This document shows positions 46,506 to 58,930 of a stretch of 64,000 nucleotides of DNA, piece after piece. Numbering within the stretch: the first letter of the stretch is position 1; each line of letters opens with the position of its first letter. The DNA is from Methylotenera sp. (lineage in GTDB: Bacteria; Pseudomonadota; Gammaproteobacteria; Burkholderiales; Methylophilaceae). The notes below the pieces were generated by a model. It worked only from the letters and a program-made list of their open reading frames with translations, ran no database searches and was not told the DNA's origin. The DNA is taken from positions 125,194 to 189,193 of the forward strand of contig JAHRYP010000001.1 in the NCBI GenBank assembly GCA_020622105.1, written 5' to 3'. The translations under genes and the position numbers were made by a program.

Positions 46506-48071
46506 TTACTGCGCCAACTGAGCTGATTCTACGACCACTTTGTAAAGCTGTACTTCTTTTGCACTGTTAACGCGTTCGCCAACTGCTACCTGATTGCGCT
46601 TACCGGCAGCTACACCGCGAATCGTTAACAGACCGCTTTGAGCAACAGCTCTGCCTGTTTGTGCATCGTACTTGATGACACGCACTTGAACGCGGTCAAT
46701 GGCGGATGGCGTATTGTTCTGTACCACCGCATATAAATTCCCCGTGCCGTCTGCTTGCGCTCCAGACTGAATATATTTGGCAGGGTTACGCGGCAAATCA
46801 AGGCGCACGGCACGTGCGACGGCATCTTTACCAATATCTGAATTAGAGCTGGCAGCTACTTGATAATGCTGCAATGCGCCATTGATGTCGCCGCGACTTT
46901 CTGCAAGCTGGCCTAACAGGGCGTGTCCCGGTGCAGTGGGCAGCAGTTGATTGGCGCGCTTGAGATACGGTTCAGCTTCTGCTTTTTTACCCATGTTAAA
47001 CAGCGCAATGCCGCTCTGAATGTGCGGTTTGAAATAATCCGGCTGCATTTTGATCGCTTTGTCATAGAAAGCCAGTGCTTCCTGATTCTTTTTCTGCGTT
47101 AACGCAATGTCACCTAACAGTTCCTGAAAGCGTGCTTCACGCGGTTCAATTGCAATCGCCTGATTGGCTAGGGTTTTGGCTTTATCGACATTTTTTTCGC
47201 CGAGTGCTTTTACAGCTTCGTCATAAGCTTTATAGGCACCTTGGCTAGCTCTGAGTTTTGCAGTTTTTTTCGCATAGATTTCTTTGCCCCATTCGCCGCC
47301 GGCACCTACCTGTGCCAGTGTTGCTTTGTTGGCTGCAACGCGCTCAGGTGAAGGCGGGTGACTGGCGAACAGACCCTCTATGAAGTTACTTTTACGGCCT
47401 GCACTCAAGCGCACAAAGGTTTCCTGCAAAGTCACGGCTGCTGTTGGATCATAGCCTGCCTTTTTCATGTATTGCATGCCGTAGAGGTCAGATTCGCTTT
47501 CTGCATCACGGCCATATTTGCTGTTAACCAGTTGTGCGCCAGCTTGTGCGCCGCCAACAATCAGGTTTGCGTAATCGGTATTCTGTGCGCCGATACCAAC
47601 CGCAATCATTGCGCCTTGCAGCATGATGCCGCGCTCCATGCCTTTTGCACCGTGACGCGCCGCAGCATGCACCATTTCATGCCCCATCACTGCCGCGAGT
47701 TCGGCTTCACTATTCAGCTCATAGAGCAGACCGCGGTTGAAAGCGATTTTACCGCCCGGCATCGCCCATGCGTTGGGTACGGAGTCATTGATGATCTTAT
47801 ATTCATAGGGTAGCTTGCGGTCAGAAACCGCGGCTAGTTTATCGCCTACACTTTGTACATAAGCTGTCAGTTCCGCGTCTAGCACATAATCACCACCTTG
47901 AGATTGACGTGTAGGTGAGTAATTTTGAGTGCCGATAGCGATTTCTTTTTCTTCTGAAATCAACTGTACTTCACGTTTTTTAGTGACCGGATTCACGCCG
48001 CAAGTGCTGACAGTCAGCACCAGTGCAAGTAGCGATAATACGGATAAGCGTCTTGGCAGGGTTTGTTTCAT
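46506..48071 (-). CDS. M48 family metalloprotease with TPR region (lipoprotein)
   Basis: A 521-residue exported protein. The signal MKQTLPRRLSVLSLLALVLTVSTC ends in a possible lipidation cysteine. The peptidase M48 domain (about residues 60-260) has NAWAMPGGKIAFNRGLLYEL and the zinc motif in AAVMGHEMVHAAARHG (HExxH), with the third ligand in DAESESDLYGMQYM. Residues about 280-420 are TPR-like repeats (ALAFYDKAIKMQPDYFKPHIQSGIALFNMGKKAEAEPYLKRA). It resembles BepA/LoiP-type periplasmic quality-control proteases, though the C-terminal 100 residues add another domain. Located after nadD, where rsfS is commonly found. Confidence 0.85.
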   Translation of the reverse strand: MKQTLPRRLSVLSLLALVLTVSTCGVNPVTKKREVQLISEEKEIAIGTQNYSPTRQSQGGDYVLDAELTAYVQSVGDKLAAVSDRKLPYEYKIINDSVPNAWAMPGGKIAFNRGLLYELNSEAELAAVMGHEMVHAAARHGAKGMERGIMLQGAMIAVGIGAQNTDYANLIVGGAQAGAQLVNSKYGRDAESESDLYGMQYMKKAGYDPTAAVTLQETFVRLSAGRKSNFIEGLFASHPPSPERVAANKATLAQVGAGGEWGKEIYAKKTAKLRASQGAYKAYDEAVKALGEKNVDKAKTLANQAIAIEPREARFQELLGDIALTQKKNQEALAFYDKAIKMQPDYFKPHIQSGIALFNMGKKAEAEPYLKRANQLLPTAPGHALLGQLAESRGDINGALQHYQVAASSNSDIGKDAVARAVRLDLPRNPAKYIQSGAQADGTGNLYAVVQNNTPSAIDRVQVRVIKYDAQTGRAVAQSGLLTIRGVAAGKRNQVAVGERVNSAKEVQLYKVVVESAQLAQ

Positions 48072-48124
48072 TTTGGTGTGCTCGCAATATTCTGTAATGG
48101 TATAACGTATAAGTGAAATTGAAG

Positions 48125-48799
48125 CTATCTGTAGAGTTTATATTGATGAATATATTCAATCACATTATCCGGAATTAAGTAGCGTACTGAATCCCCATGC
48201 TGCAGGGCGTGACGTATGGCTGTGGATGAAATATCCAGTGCCGTTATCTGGCGCATGGTGACAAAGCCGGCCGCATGGTGATGCAGATCATCACTATTCT
48301 CGGAGTAATGATTGTGTAAAAAGGTTTCCAGTGTTTTTGATAACTTATGTTCATGGCCACGCAGTTGTGGTCTTTGCACCAGCGCAATATGACATAAGCT
48401 GATGATTTCCTGCCAGCGATGCCAGGTGTCAAATTTTGTGAAGGCGTCGCTGCCCATAAAAAGCGTGATGCTGGTTTTTTCACCTAATTCTTCACGCAGA
48501 CTGAGCAGGGTATCCAAGGTATAAGAAGCGCCAGTTCGGTGCAGTTCACGGTCATCAAAGATGAAACTGTCATTGTTGGCAATGGCCAGCTTTACCATTG
48601 CAGCGCGTTGCTCGGCGCTGATGGCTGGAGCATCTTTATGTGGTGGGTTTGCTGCCGGTATGAAACGTACAGTGTCCAGATTTAGCGCATCTGCAAGCTC
48701 CTGTGCCATGCGCAAGTGCCCGAAATGAATGGGGTTGAACGTACCGCCGAGAATGCCAATGGCTGGCATTCTTGCTGTGAGGTTTGCGGCGGTGTTCAA
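48125..48799 (-). CDS. nadD: Nicotinate-nucleotide adenylyltransferase
   Basis: Adenylates nicotinate mononucleotide in NAD synthesis. It has 224 residues: IGILGGTFNPIHFGHLRMAQELAD with the HxGH-type site near residue 13, FIPAANPPHKD near residue 47, FMGSDAFTKFDTWHRWQEI near residue 116, and the C-terminal ISSTAIRHALQHGDSVRYLIPDNVIEYI. It begins 14 nt after proA. Downstream rsfS and rlmH, the common partners, are absent here. Confidence 0.96.
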   Translation of the reverse strand: MNTAANLTARMPAIGILGGTFNPIHFGHLRMAQELADALNLDTVRFIPAANPPHKDAPAISAEQRAAMVKLAIANNDSFIFDDRELHRTGASYTLDTLLSLREELGEKTSITLFMGSDAFTKFDTWHRWQEIISLCHIALVQRPQLRGHEHKLSKTLETFLHNHYSENSDDLHHHAAGFVTMRQITALDISSTAIRHALQHGDSVRYLIPDNVIEYIHQYKLYR

Positions 48800-48813
48800 T
48801 GCAGAGCCTTGTG

Positions 48814-50070
48814 TTAAGCGCGAACTTGTCCGTCGCCCAGCACTACATATTTCAATGAGGTTAAGCCTTCCAGTCCAACTGGGCCACGCGCATGCAGCTT
48901 GTCAGTCGAGATGCCGATTTCGGCACCAAACCCATATTCAAAACCATCAGCAAAGCGGGTGGATGCATTCACCATGACGCTGCTTGAATCCACTTCGCGC
49001 AGGAACCTTCTGGCTTTAGTGTAATTCTCGGTCACAATCGCTTCAGTGTGCTGAGATGAGTGCTCGTTAATATGTTCAATCGCCTCATCGATACCACTCA
49101 CGACCTTGCATGAGATAATTGCAGCCAGATACTCGGTGTAATAGTCTTGTTCTGTGGCTGGTTTTGCCTGTTTTACCAGTGCGCAGGTTTCCGCGCAGCC
49201 TCGAATCTCAATAGCGTGGCTGGTAAGCATGTCGGCCAGTTTAGGCAGCATGCTTGCTGCAACTGAACGCGCGATTAACAGAGATTCAGCAGTGTTGCAG
49301 GTACCTAAACGCTGGGTCTTACTGTTTTCCAGAATACGCAGTGCCTTTTCAAAGTCAGCATCATCATCCACATAGACGTGGCAATTGCCATCCAGATGTT
49401 TAATCACTGGAATACGTGCGTCAGTAGAAATACGCTCAATCAGGCCTTTGCCGCCGCGTGGCACGATTACGTCGACGTATTGTTTCATCGTGATCAGTTC
49501 ACCTACTGCAGCACGGTCAGTTGTTTCAACTACTTGTACTGCCGTTGTTGGCAGGGCCGCTTCTTTCAGACCTTCATGTACGAGTTTAGCCAATGCCTGA
49601 TTACAGTGGATTGCCTCAGAGCCGCCGCGCAGGATCGCTGCGTTGCCGGATTTAATGCATAGCCCTGCTGCATCGACCGTTACGTTTGGACGTGCTTCAT
49701 AAATGATGCCGATAACGCCGAGTGGTACGCGCATCTGGCCGATTTGAATACCGCTTGGGCGATATTTGAAGTTATTCATTTCACCGATTGGATCGGCAAG
49801 GCTGGCAATTTGCGCCAAGCCTTCCGCCATGTTGTTAATAGATTTCTCAGTGATCGTGAGCCGATCCAGCATTGCGTCATCCAGACCATTTGCACGCGCT
49901 GCATCGAGATCCAGTTTGTTAGCGGCAAGCAGGGCAGCTTTTTCTCGCAATATTGCCTTGGCAATCGCGTTGAGTGCGATGTTTTTCTGGTTGGTACTGG
50001 CACTAGCCATCTGGCGTGAAGCTTTGCGTGCCTCGATGCCAATGTTTTTCATGTATTGTTGAATATTCAC
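48814..50070 (-). CDS. proA: Gamma-glutamyl phosphate reductase
   Basis: NADPH-dependent second step of proline synthesis. It is a 418-residue aldehyde-dehydrogenase-fold enzyme: [39 protein letters not shown] near residue 115, [16 protein letters not shown] near residue 200, and the catalytic cysteine in [14 protein letters not shown] near residue 258. The C-terminal [43 protein letters not shown] is typical. It lies 95 nt after holA, then nadD follows. Confidence 0.97.
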   Translation of the reverse strand: MNIQQYMKNIGIEARKASRQMASASTNQKNIALNAIAKAILREKAALLAANKLDLDAARANGLDDAMLDRLTITEKSINNMAEGLAQIASLADPIGEMNNFKYRPSGIQIGQMRVPLGVIGIIYEARPNVTVDAAGLCIKSGNAAILRGGSEAIHCNQALAKLVHEGLKEAALPTTAVQVVETTDRAAVGELITMKQYVDVIVPRGGKGLIERISTDARIPVIKHLDGNCHVYVDDDADFEKALRILENSKTQRLGTCNTAESLLIARSVAASMLPKLADMLTSHAIEIRGCAETCALVKQAKPATEQDYYTEYLAAIISCKVVSGIDEAIEHINEHSSQHTEAIVTENYTKARRFLREVDSSSVMVNASTRFADGFEYGFGAEIGISTDKLHARGPVGLEGLTSLKYVVLGDGQVRA

Positions 50071-50165
50071 GGAATAATCGTCGTTAAATAAAGTAATGCC
50101 TTGATTATACGCTTTTTAGCTATTGGTTAAGAAGTGCGCAAAAAACACGTAAGAAAAAGGTGTAT

Positions 50166-51179
50166 CTAACGACTGCGCACGCGTGCTAAACCGAAACAAA
50201 GTCTGGAGATTTCCAGCCAGGCATCACCCAGCATGACACCTTTGGCGGTTCTGTCTATATCTGCCAGTTTTTGCAGCGCGGCTTCAAGCTGGCGTAAGCT
50301 TAGACGTGATAATGCACGTTTCACCAAAGCCTGCCGGTCACCGTAAATGCGCGCACTGGTCATGGCGTTGTTAATATTCTCACCGCGCATTTCTGCCTGT
50401 TTGATACGCACCAGTGGCCTTAATACCCACATTAGCGGGTTCATAACTGCGACAGCATTTTCACCTTCGTCTTGCAGGCCCTGCAGAATGCGTACTGTTC
50501 GTTCTGCATCGCCTTGTAGCACGGCTTCGCCTAGCTGAAACGCATCATAACGCGATACATTGAGTACGGCTTCGCGCACGGTTTCATCTGAAAGTTCGCC
50601 TTGAGGATAGAGTAATCCCAGTTTTTGTACTTCCTGATTGGCGGCAAGCAGGTTGCCTTCAACCTGGTGCGCCAGAAACTCCAGAGTTTGTGTGCCGGTA
50701 TGCTGGCCTTGCTGTGCAAGTCTATTTGCGATCCATTTAGGCAAATTAGCGGCATCGACTTCATTGAGCGTAATGGTTTGTGCCTGCGTTTCGAGTGCAT
50801 TGAACCAAGTGCTGTTTTTAGCATCCCGTTCCAGTGTCGGAAGTATGATGACGACAGTAGTGTCGGGAATGGTTTTGGCAGCTAAAGCTACCAGTGCTTT
50901 GCCGCCATCTACGCCGGGTTTGCCTGAAGGGATGCTGAGCTCCAGCAAGCGGCGGCTCGCAAACAGTGATATCGATTGACCATAATTCTGCAGCTGCTGC
51001 CAGTTAAAACTGCGCTCTACGGTTAAACTTGTACGCTCTTCAAAGCCTTGTGCACGGGCGGCTGCACGAATGGCATCGAGGCATTCGCGCTGCGCCAACG
51101 GCTCGTCCCCTGCTAAAACATACAACGCCTGCAGGCCATTTTTTAGATGCGATTCCAGTTGAGCCTGAGCTAAGCGCAT
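50166..51179 (-). CDS. holA: DNA polymerase III delta subunit
   Basis: Clamp-loader subunit that opens the beta clamp. It has 337 residues. The N-terminal domain has LQALYVLAGDEPLAQRECLDAIRAAARAQGFEER, then a region matching the family Walker-B-like SIPSGKPGVDGGKAL segment, and the C-terminal collar domain contains GEAVLQGDAERTVRILQGLQDEGENAVAVMNPLMWVLRPLVRIKQ. It is 5 nt downstream of lptE in leuS-lptE-holA, the conserved proteobacterial order. Confidence 0.95.
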   Translation of the reverse strand: MRLAQAQLESHLKNGLQALYVLAGDEPLAQRECLDAIRAAARAQGFEERTSLTVERSFNWQQLQNYGQSISLFASRRLLELSIPSGKPGVDGGKALVALAAKTIPDTTVVIILPTLERDAKNSTWFNALETQAQTITLNEVDAANLPKWIANRLAQQGQHTGTQTLEFLAHQVEGNLLAANQEVQKLGLLYPQGELSDETVREAVLNVSRYDAFQLGEAVLQGDAERTVRILQGLQDEGENAVAVMNPLMWVLRPLVRIKQAEMRGENINNAMTSARIYGDRQALVKRALSRLSLRQLEAALQKLADIDRTAKGVMLGDAWLEISRLCFGLARVRSR

Positions 51180-51184
51180 GAATT

Positions 51185-51712
51185 CTACTGTTGCGTAGCA
51201 GCTGGTTTGATTGCAGTTAAACGACGCAGTAGTTCACGTACTGCATCGGTACGCATATCTGCATTAAGCCTTGCCTCTTCTTCAGCTTTACCGAGTAAAG
51301 CACTGTCACTGTAAGAAAAATCGCGACGTCCGCGTAGTGTTTGCACCGGCCCCCACGTCGGGCTACTAGCCTCACGCACCCTGAAGTTCAAGAGGTAAAT
51401 AAGCTCAAACTCACGTACCAGACCGCCGCCACTCAGAGACAGAATGCGCTTCTGGTTGCTTTCGCTTAATAGCTCCAGTAACAGTTCGGCATCTTCAGCG
51501 TTTTCAACCACCTGTACACCATTGGTTTTAAGGTTACGTGCCAAGTCCCTGGAAATGGTTAACTTACCGCCTTGTATATAAAGCGTCTTAAATGCTAAAT
51601 CAGCCGCTCCCCTCAATTGAAAACCGCAGGCAGACAACGCAAGCGTCAACAGCATGACGATGCTGATAACAGTTTTTCTGCGCGCATTTACTAAGGAAAG
51701 GGCGTTTTGCAT
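51185..51712 (-). CDS. lptE: LPS-assembly lipoprotein LptE
   Basis: Outer-membrane lipoprotein that plugs the LptD barrel and helps it fold. It has 175 residues: the signal peptide with lipobox ALSACGFQLRGAADLAFKTLYIQG is diagnostic, followed by SRDLARNLKTNGVQVVENAEDAELLLELLSE and a C-terminal EEEARLNADMRTDAVRELLRRLTAI helix. It begins 3 nt after leuS. Its partner LptD, with an unusual BamE fusion, is encoded 7 kb away. Confidence 0.95.
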   Translation of the reverse strand: MQNALSLVNARRKTVISIVMLLTLALSACGFQLRGAADLAFKTLYIQGGKLTISRDLARNLKTNGVQVVENAEDAELLLELLSESNQKRILSLSGGGLVREFELIYLLNFRVREASSPTWGPVQTLRGRRDFSYSDSALLGKAEEEARLNADMRTDAVRELLRRLTAIKPAATQQ

Positions 51713-51715
51713 GGT

Positions 51716-54160
<2,445 letters not shown>

Positions 54161-54209
54161 TTAACTATTCTTGAATATTAAACGAATAGCGAGATTATAC
54201 CTTTCGCGG

Positions 54210-54296
54210 GTGAATAATGCGATTTCTCGTAGCGTCATTCCTGCGCAATCGTAAAGGTTATCCCCGTAGAATATATGCGTAAAGCGCATTATTCAC
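54210..54296. repeat. 12-bp perfect inverted repeat upstream of leuS
   Basis: GTGAATAATGCG (54210-54221) and CGCATTATTCAC (54285-54296) are exact inverted copies enclosing 63 nt that include CGTCATTCCTGCGCA, a phrase I recall from dispersed proteobacterial repeats. It is a small non-coding element or a leader structure; leuS starts at 54157 on the minus strand, 52 nt away. Confidence 0.5.
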
Positions 54297-54368
54297 ACGT
54301 GATAGGCAGGGACTATTGTTAAAGAAGCGTAATAGATGAACTGAAATGTTACTTGGATTGTTATGCAT

Positions 54369-54629
54369 GTCGGGGTTGCCCGACGGCAAGGCACTTTATT
54401 TTGCTTGTCCAAAATAAAGTGCCCAAACAAAATGACACCCCCTGTCGCTCACACTTTGCTTGCCACTTTTAGTGGCTTAGCAAATTGGGGAAGCCCTTCA
54501 CGGGCTTCCTGCGTTGCTCGCCTTAATGGGCGGCAATCGAAAACTCGCCCAATAAAATCATTTGGGCTCAACAGCCGATTGCCGAAAACTCCCATTAAGA
54601 CTGCGCTACTCGGCGCGACAGCAGGGGGG
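54369..54629 (+). repeat. Structured dispersed repeat, copy C (largest)
   Basis: P1 is GTCGGG-GTTG-CCCGAC; P2 (54390-54423) is GGCACTTTATTTT-GCTTGTCC-AAAATAAAGTGCC; P3 outer is CCCCCTGTCGC with GCGACAG-CA-GGGGG; inner CTTAATGGG/CCCATTAAG and CGGCAATCG/CCGATTGCCG are perfect. Extra hairpins GCCAC-TTTTA-GTGGC, GGAAGCCC-TTCAC-GGGCTTCC and CCCAA..TTGGG decorate the loops. Boxes AAACTCGC, GCTCAACAG and TGCGCTACTCGGC are present. The ORF at 54363-54740 plus is a shadow. Confidence 0.85.
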
Positions 54630-54653
54630 CGTAATGGCTATCAGTATTGCGTT

Positions 54654-55019
54654 CTACTTACTTTCACATTTGAACTGCATTGTTGTGCGGTAATCATTAT
54701 CTCCAGATACATCCGGCGCTTTTTTACCGGACTCACTTAGAATGATTTCCAGTACTTTCTCAATTGTTTCGCCTGCCTCAGCCGAAACAATGCCTTTATA
54801 TTCTGTTTTGTGACTGAGGACGATATGTCTTAATTGCCTTTGCTTACATGTTGTTTCTGCAGAATAAAGGGCAGATGCGAGCGCAGCTTCTTCCGTTTTT
54901 TCAATTGATATCACTTGATATAAATTATTTTCAGCAGGGATCACGTTGCCCATTCTGTGTGTTGCACATCCAGAAAGTACTGCGGCGGCAAAGTAAGCAA
55001 TATATAATTTTTGGTGCAT
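54654..55019 (-). CDS. Small putative lipoprotein of unknown function
   Basis: A 121-residue protein with a signal peptide and canonical lipobox (IAYFAAAVLSGCATHR), so probably an outer-membrane or periplasm-facing lipoprotein. The mature part is short and mixed alpha/beta, with two further cysteines (ETTCKQRQ and QFKCESK) that could form a disulfide. I do not recognise the family. It lies alone between repeat copy C and adk, with adk upstream on the same strand. Confidence 0.6.
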   Translation of the reverse strand: MHQKLYIAYFAAAVLSGCATHRMGNVIPAENNLYQVISIEKTEEAALASALYSAETTCKQRQLRHIVLSHKTEYKGIVSAEAGETIEKVLEIILSESGKKAPDVSGDNDYRTTMQFKCESK

Positions 55020-55076
55020 ATCGTTCTCTCAGTTGTTGCAGTCTTAAATTAGAAACACAACTGCATTAGTATAAAA

Positions 55077-55739
<663 letters not shown>

Positions 55740-55810
55740 CTAAAGATTGAGTATTGAATTTTTTGAAATTATATTTGAATTTAAGTGCTTTGCACTTATA
55801 TGGCGGTAAT

Positions 55811-56581
55811 TTAAATAGCGCTTAAATAGTTGGCGATAGTCACAAATTCGGCAACGCCAAGATTCTCGGCACGTTGCTGTGAGTCGATATTGAGTGCAGC
55901 AAATCCGTCATCATCGAGCAAACCTTTAAGTGTGTTGCGTAATGTTTTGCGGCGCTGACCGAAGGCGGCAGTTACGATTTTTGCAAATAGTGCCTCGTCA
56001 TTCGCAACAAATGGCAGCTTGGCGTGCGGTACACAGCGTACAAATGCCGATTCTACTTTCGGTGCAGGATCAAATGCCTCTGGCGGTACTGTAAACAGGT
56101 ATTCCATCTGCAGGCGATATTGCAGCATTACACTTAGTCTGCCGTAAGCCGCAGTGGATGGATGAGCCACCATGCGTTCGACCACTTCGTTTTGCAGCAT
56201 GAAGTGCATATCGGTGATGACTTTTACGTTGTCTAACAGATGAAACAGGATGGGTGTCGAGATGTTGTAGGGCAGGTTGCCTACTACGCGCAGGTTTTCA
56301 CCGAGTGTGCTGAAGTCAAATTTGAGCGCATCTGAGTTATGTATCGTGATATTGTTTTTTGCGTATTCTTTTTGCATCCAGCTAATGATGTCACGGTCGA
56401 CTTCCACCACATGCAGCATATCCAGTTTTTGCAGCAAAGGTTTTGTGAGTGCGCCAAGACCCGGCCCGATTTCGACCATGAGGTCATCTGATTTGGGGGA
56501 AATTGCTGATACCAGACTGTCAATCACCCCTTGATCGGTGAGGAAGTTTTGGCCGAAGCGCTTTTTTGCAACGTGTTTCAT
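55811..56581 (-). CDS. rsmA: 16S rRNA (A1518/A1519-N6) dimethyltransferase
   Basis: KsgA enzyme dimethylating two adenosines in helix 45 late in 30S assembly. It has 256 residues: AKKRFGQNFLTDQGVIDSLV, SAM site MVEIGPGLGALTKPLL near residue 36, VVGNLPYNISTPILFHLL near residue 98, and MLQNEVVERMVAHPSTAAYGRLSVMLQY. It is 12 nt after pdxA in the conserved lptD-surA-pdxA-rsmA operon. Confidence 0.97.
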   Translation of the reverse strand: MKHVAKKRFGQNFLTDQGVIDSLVSAISPKSDDLMVEIGPGLGALTKPLLQKLDMLHVVEVDRDIISWMQKEYAKNNITIHNSDALKFDFSTLGENLRVVGNLPYNISTPILFHLLDNVKVITDMHFMLQNEVVERMVAHPSTAAYGRLSVMLQYRLQMEYLFTVPPEAFDPAPKVESAFVRCVPHAKLPFVANDEALFAKIVTAAFGQRRKTLRNTLKGLLDDDGFAALNIDSQQRAENLGVAEFVTIANYLSAI

Positions 56582-56593
56582 GTTGAGTGTACT

Positions 56594-57601
56594 TTAGTGT
56601 TTGTTGCTGACTAATGATATAGCCAGTTCAATAGCGGCCAGCAGGCTGCCTATTTCGATGTTGCCGGTGCCGGCAAGATCCAGTGCAGTGCCATGATCGA
56701 CCGAGGTGCGAATAATCGGCAAGCCCAGTGTTACGTTGACGCCCTCGCCAAAGCTGGCGTGTTTGAGCACGGGCAAACCTTGGTCATGGTACATGGCCAG
56801 CACGGCATCTGCTTTACTTAAATGATGTTTGGCAAATAATGTATCTGCCGGTAATGCGCCTACAAGGTTCATGCCTTCTGTACGCAGTTTTTCCAGCACC
56901 GGGTTGATGGTCTCGATTTCTTCGCGACCCAGATAGCCATCTTCACCTGCATGCGGGTTGAGACCAGCCACCAGAATGCGCGGGTTTGCAATGCCAAATT
57001 TGTCGATCAGGTCATGATGTAGAATTCGAATAGTGGTTTCCAGGCTGCTCTGCGTAATTGCTTGTGGCACATCCTTTAACGGCAGGTGTGTGGTAGCTAG
57101 TGCTACGCGCATACCGCCACCGACCAGCATCATCACAACTTGTTCGGTATCGGTTAGCTCAGCGAGAAATTCTGTATGACCACTGAATGCAATACCTGCA
57201 TCATTGATAATGCCTTTGTGCACTGGCGCAGTAACCATAGCATCAAACAGATTGGTGCCGTGCTGGTCAGAGGCACAGCCTAATGCTGCTGTTCTCAGTG
57301 TATTTAATACATATGCACTGTTATGCGCATCTAGTTTTCCGACAATTACCGGCTTGTTTATCGCTTGATGTAAAACTGTGAGCGAGCCGTTGCCGCTATG
57401 CGGCTGATTTTGCTTTTCAGTAAAAGGTTGGATATTGAGTGTGACATCTATTTGCGCAGCACGAGCCTTTAGCATGTCGCTGTCTGCAATGACGACTATT
57501 TGCGCATTTAAGGCTTTATGCGCGAGCAGAACGCACAGGTCAGGACCTATGCCTGCGGGCTCGCCAGCGGTGATGGCAATACGGGGTAGTGTGTTGTTCA
57601 A
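56594..57601 (-). CDS. pdxA: 4-hydroxythreonine-4-phosphate dehydrogenase
   Basis: NAD-dependent step of pyridoxal-5'-phosphate synthesis. It has 335 residues: RIAITAGEPAGIGPDLCVLLA at the N-terminus, VTAPVHKGIINDAGIAFSGHTEFLAELT with a metal-binding histidine near residue 140, GLNPHAGEDGYLGREE near residue 210, VLAMYHDQGLPVLKHASFGEGVNVTLGLPIIRTSVDHGTALDLAG. All family metal and substrate residues appear present. It follows surA by 25 nt. Confidence 0.97.
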   Translation of the reverse strand: MNNTLPRIAITAGEPAGIGPDLCVLLAHKALNAQIVVIADSDMLKARAAQIDVTLNIQPFTEKQNQPHSGNGSLTVLHQAINKPVIVGKLDAHNSAYVLNTLRTAALGCASDQHGTNLFDAMVTAPVHKGIINDAGIAFSGHTEFLAELTDTEQVVMMLVGGGMRVALATTHLPLKDVPQAITQSSLETTIRILHHDLIDKFGIANPRILVAGLNPHAGEDGYLGREEIETINPVLEKLRTEGMNLVGALPADTLFAKHHLSKADAVLAMYHDQGLPVLKHASFGEGVNVTLGLPIIRTSVDHGTALDLAGTGNIEIGSLLAAIELAISLVSNKH

Positions 57602-57626
57602 ATGGCTGAATAAAAATATTTAAAGT

Positions 57627-58928
57627 TTAAAATTTATCTTCAAGCCTGTACTCGACATAAGCACGGTCACGTAATTCACGTAACCAGTCCTGAAATGCTT
57701 CATCGGCCTTGCGTGCACGGATTTCCTGCCGCGCTTTCAGTCGGGCAGCTTCTTTACTCATATCTTGCTTACGGCGTTCGAGCACTTGAATGACATGCCA
57801 GCCGAATGGGCTACGAACAGGTTCGCTGATCTGGTTATCTTTGAGCTCATTCATGGCTTTTTCAAACTGGGGGACAGTATCTCCGGGATTCACCCAGCCT
57901 AGATCGCCACCATTTGATGCTGTGCCGTCTTCAGAGAATTGGCGTGCAAGCACTTCGAATTTTTCACCATTATCCAAACGGTCTTTGATGTTATCCATTT
58001 TTTGTTTGCCGTCTTTTTCGGATACGATTTCAGTCAGCTTGATCAGGATGTGGCGGGCATGGGTCTGTTCAATGACTAAAGGCGAGTTGCCACCACGTTT
58101 GCTGGTAAGTTTTAATATATGAAAACCGTTTGGGCTACGCAATGCTGGCGTTATATCACCAGCTTGCATGTTTTTTAAGGCATCAAGAAATAATGCGGGT
58201 AGCTGGGCGGCGGCTTTCCAACCCAGATTGCCGCCCTCTAACGCGTTGGGAGCATCAGAGTAACTAGCGGAAACTTTTGCAAAGCTTGCACCATCTTGCA
58301 AGGCCTTGATTGCCTCGTCAACTTTGGCCTTGGCTTTTTGTATTTCTTCTGTGGAGCCTTCTTCTGGGGTGCGGATAAGAATGTGTGAGATTTCAAATTC
58401 ATCACGATTTTCATTGCTGGAGGCTTGAGTAGTCAGGAAGTTATCAATTTCAGATTCACTTACATTCACGCGGCTATCCACTTCGCGTTCGCGCAAGCGT
58501 GCGATGGTAATCTCATTGCGGATATCTGCCCTGAACTTGGCCATGCTGATGCCATCTGCGTTTAATGCGTCGCCAAATTCTTTTACAGTCATCTGGTTTT
58601 GTTCTGCAATACGCTCTATGGTTTTGTCGAGCTGGTTATCATCTACTTTTAGCCCGGTTTGTGCTGCGTACTGCAATTGTAGGGCATCAGAAATCAAACG
58701 CTCTAGAATCTGCTTGCGCAGCACATTTTCCGGAGGCAATTCGGTCCCTTTTTTTGTGAGCTGAGCAGTCAATGTGCGGATGCGGCTTTCCAGCTCCTGT
58801 TCGGTGATCACTGTTTGATCAACGATTGCAACGATGCGATCCATTTTGACTATTTCTGCTGCAGATGCAGTGAAATGGCCGATGCTTAATAAAGTGAATA
58901 ATAAGATTTGAACAAAAATACGCAACAT
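57627..58928 (-). CDS. surA: Periplasmic chaperone / peptidyl-prolyl isomerase SurA
   Basis: Escorts outer-membrane proteins, LptD among them in E. coli, to the BAM complex. It has 433 residues: signal peptide MLRIFVQILLFTLLSIGHFTASA, N-terminal chaperone region (MDRIVAIVDQTVITEQELESRIRTL), two parvulin PPIC domains (FEISHILIRTPEEG near residue 178 and ARHILIKLTEIV near residue 290, each ending in GGDLGWV/GGNLGWK), and the C-terminal helix. It begins 2 nt after lptD, so the chaperone and a major client are co-expressed. Confidence 0.97.
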   Translation of the reverse strand: MLRIFVQILLFTLLSIGHFTASAAEIVKMDRIVAIVDQTVITEQELESRIRTLTAQLTKKGTELPPENVLRKQILERLISDALQLQYAAQTGLKVDDNQLDKTIERIAEQNQMTVKEFGDALNADGISMAKFRADIRNEITIARLREREVDSRVNVSESEIDNFLTTQASSNENRDEFEISHILIRTPEEGSTEEIQKAKAKVDEAIKALQDGASFAKVSASYSDAPNALEGGNLGWKAAAQLPALFLDALKNMQAGDITPALRSPNGFHILKLTSKRGGNSPLVIEQTHARHILIKLTEIVSEKDGKQKMDNIKDRLDNGEKFEVLARQFSEDGTASNGGDLGWVNPGDTVPQFEKAMNELKDNQISEPVRSPFGWHVIQVLERRKQDMSKEAARLKARQEIRARKADEAFQDWLRELRDRAYVEYRLEDKF

Positions 58929-58930
58929 AG

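Noticed and set aside
54363-54740. 125-aa plus-strand ORF
   Set aside because: Covers repeat copy C and runs antisense into the small lipoprotein gene.
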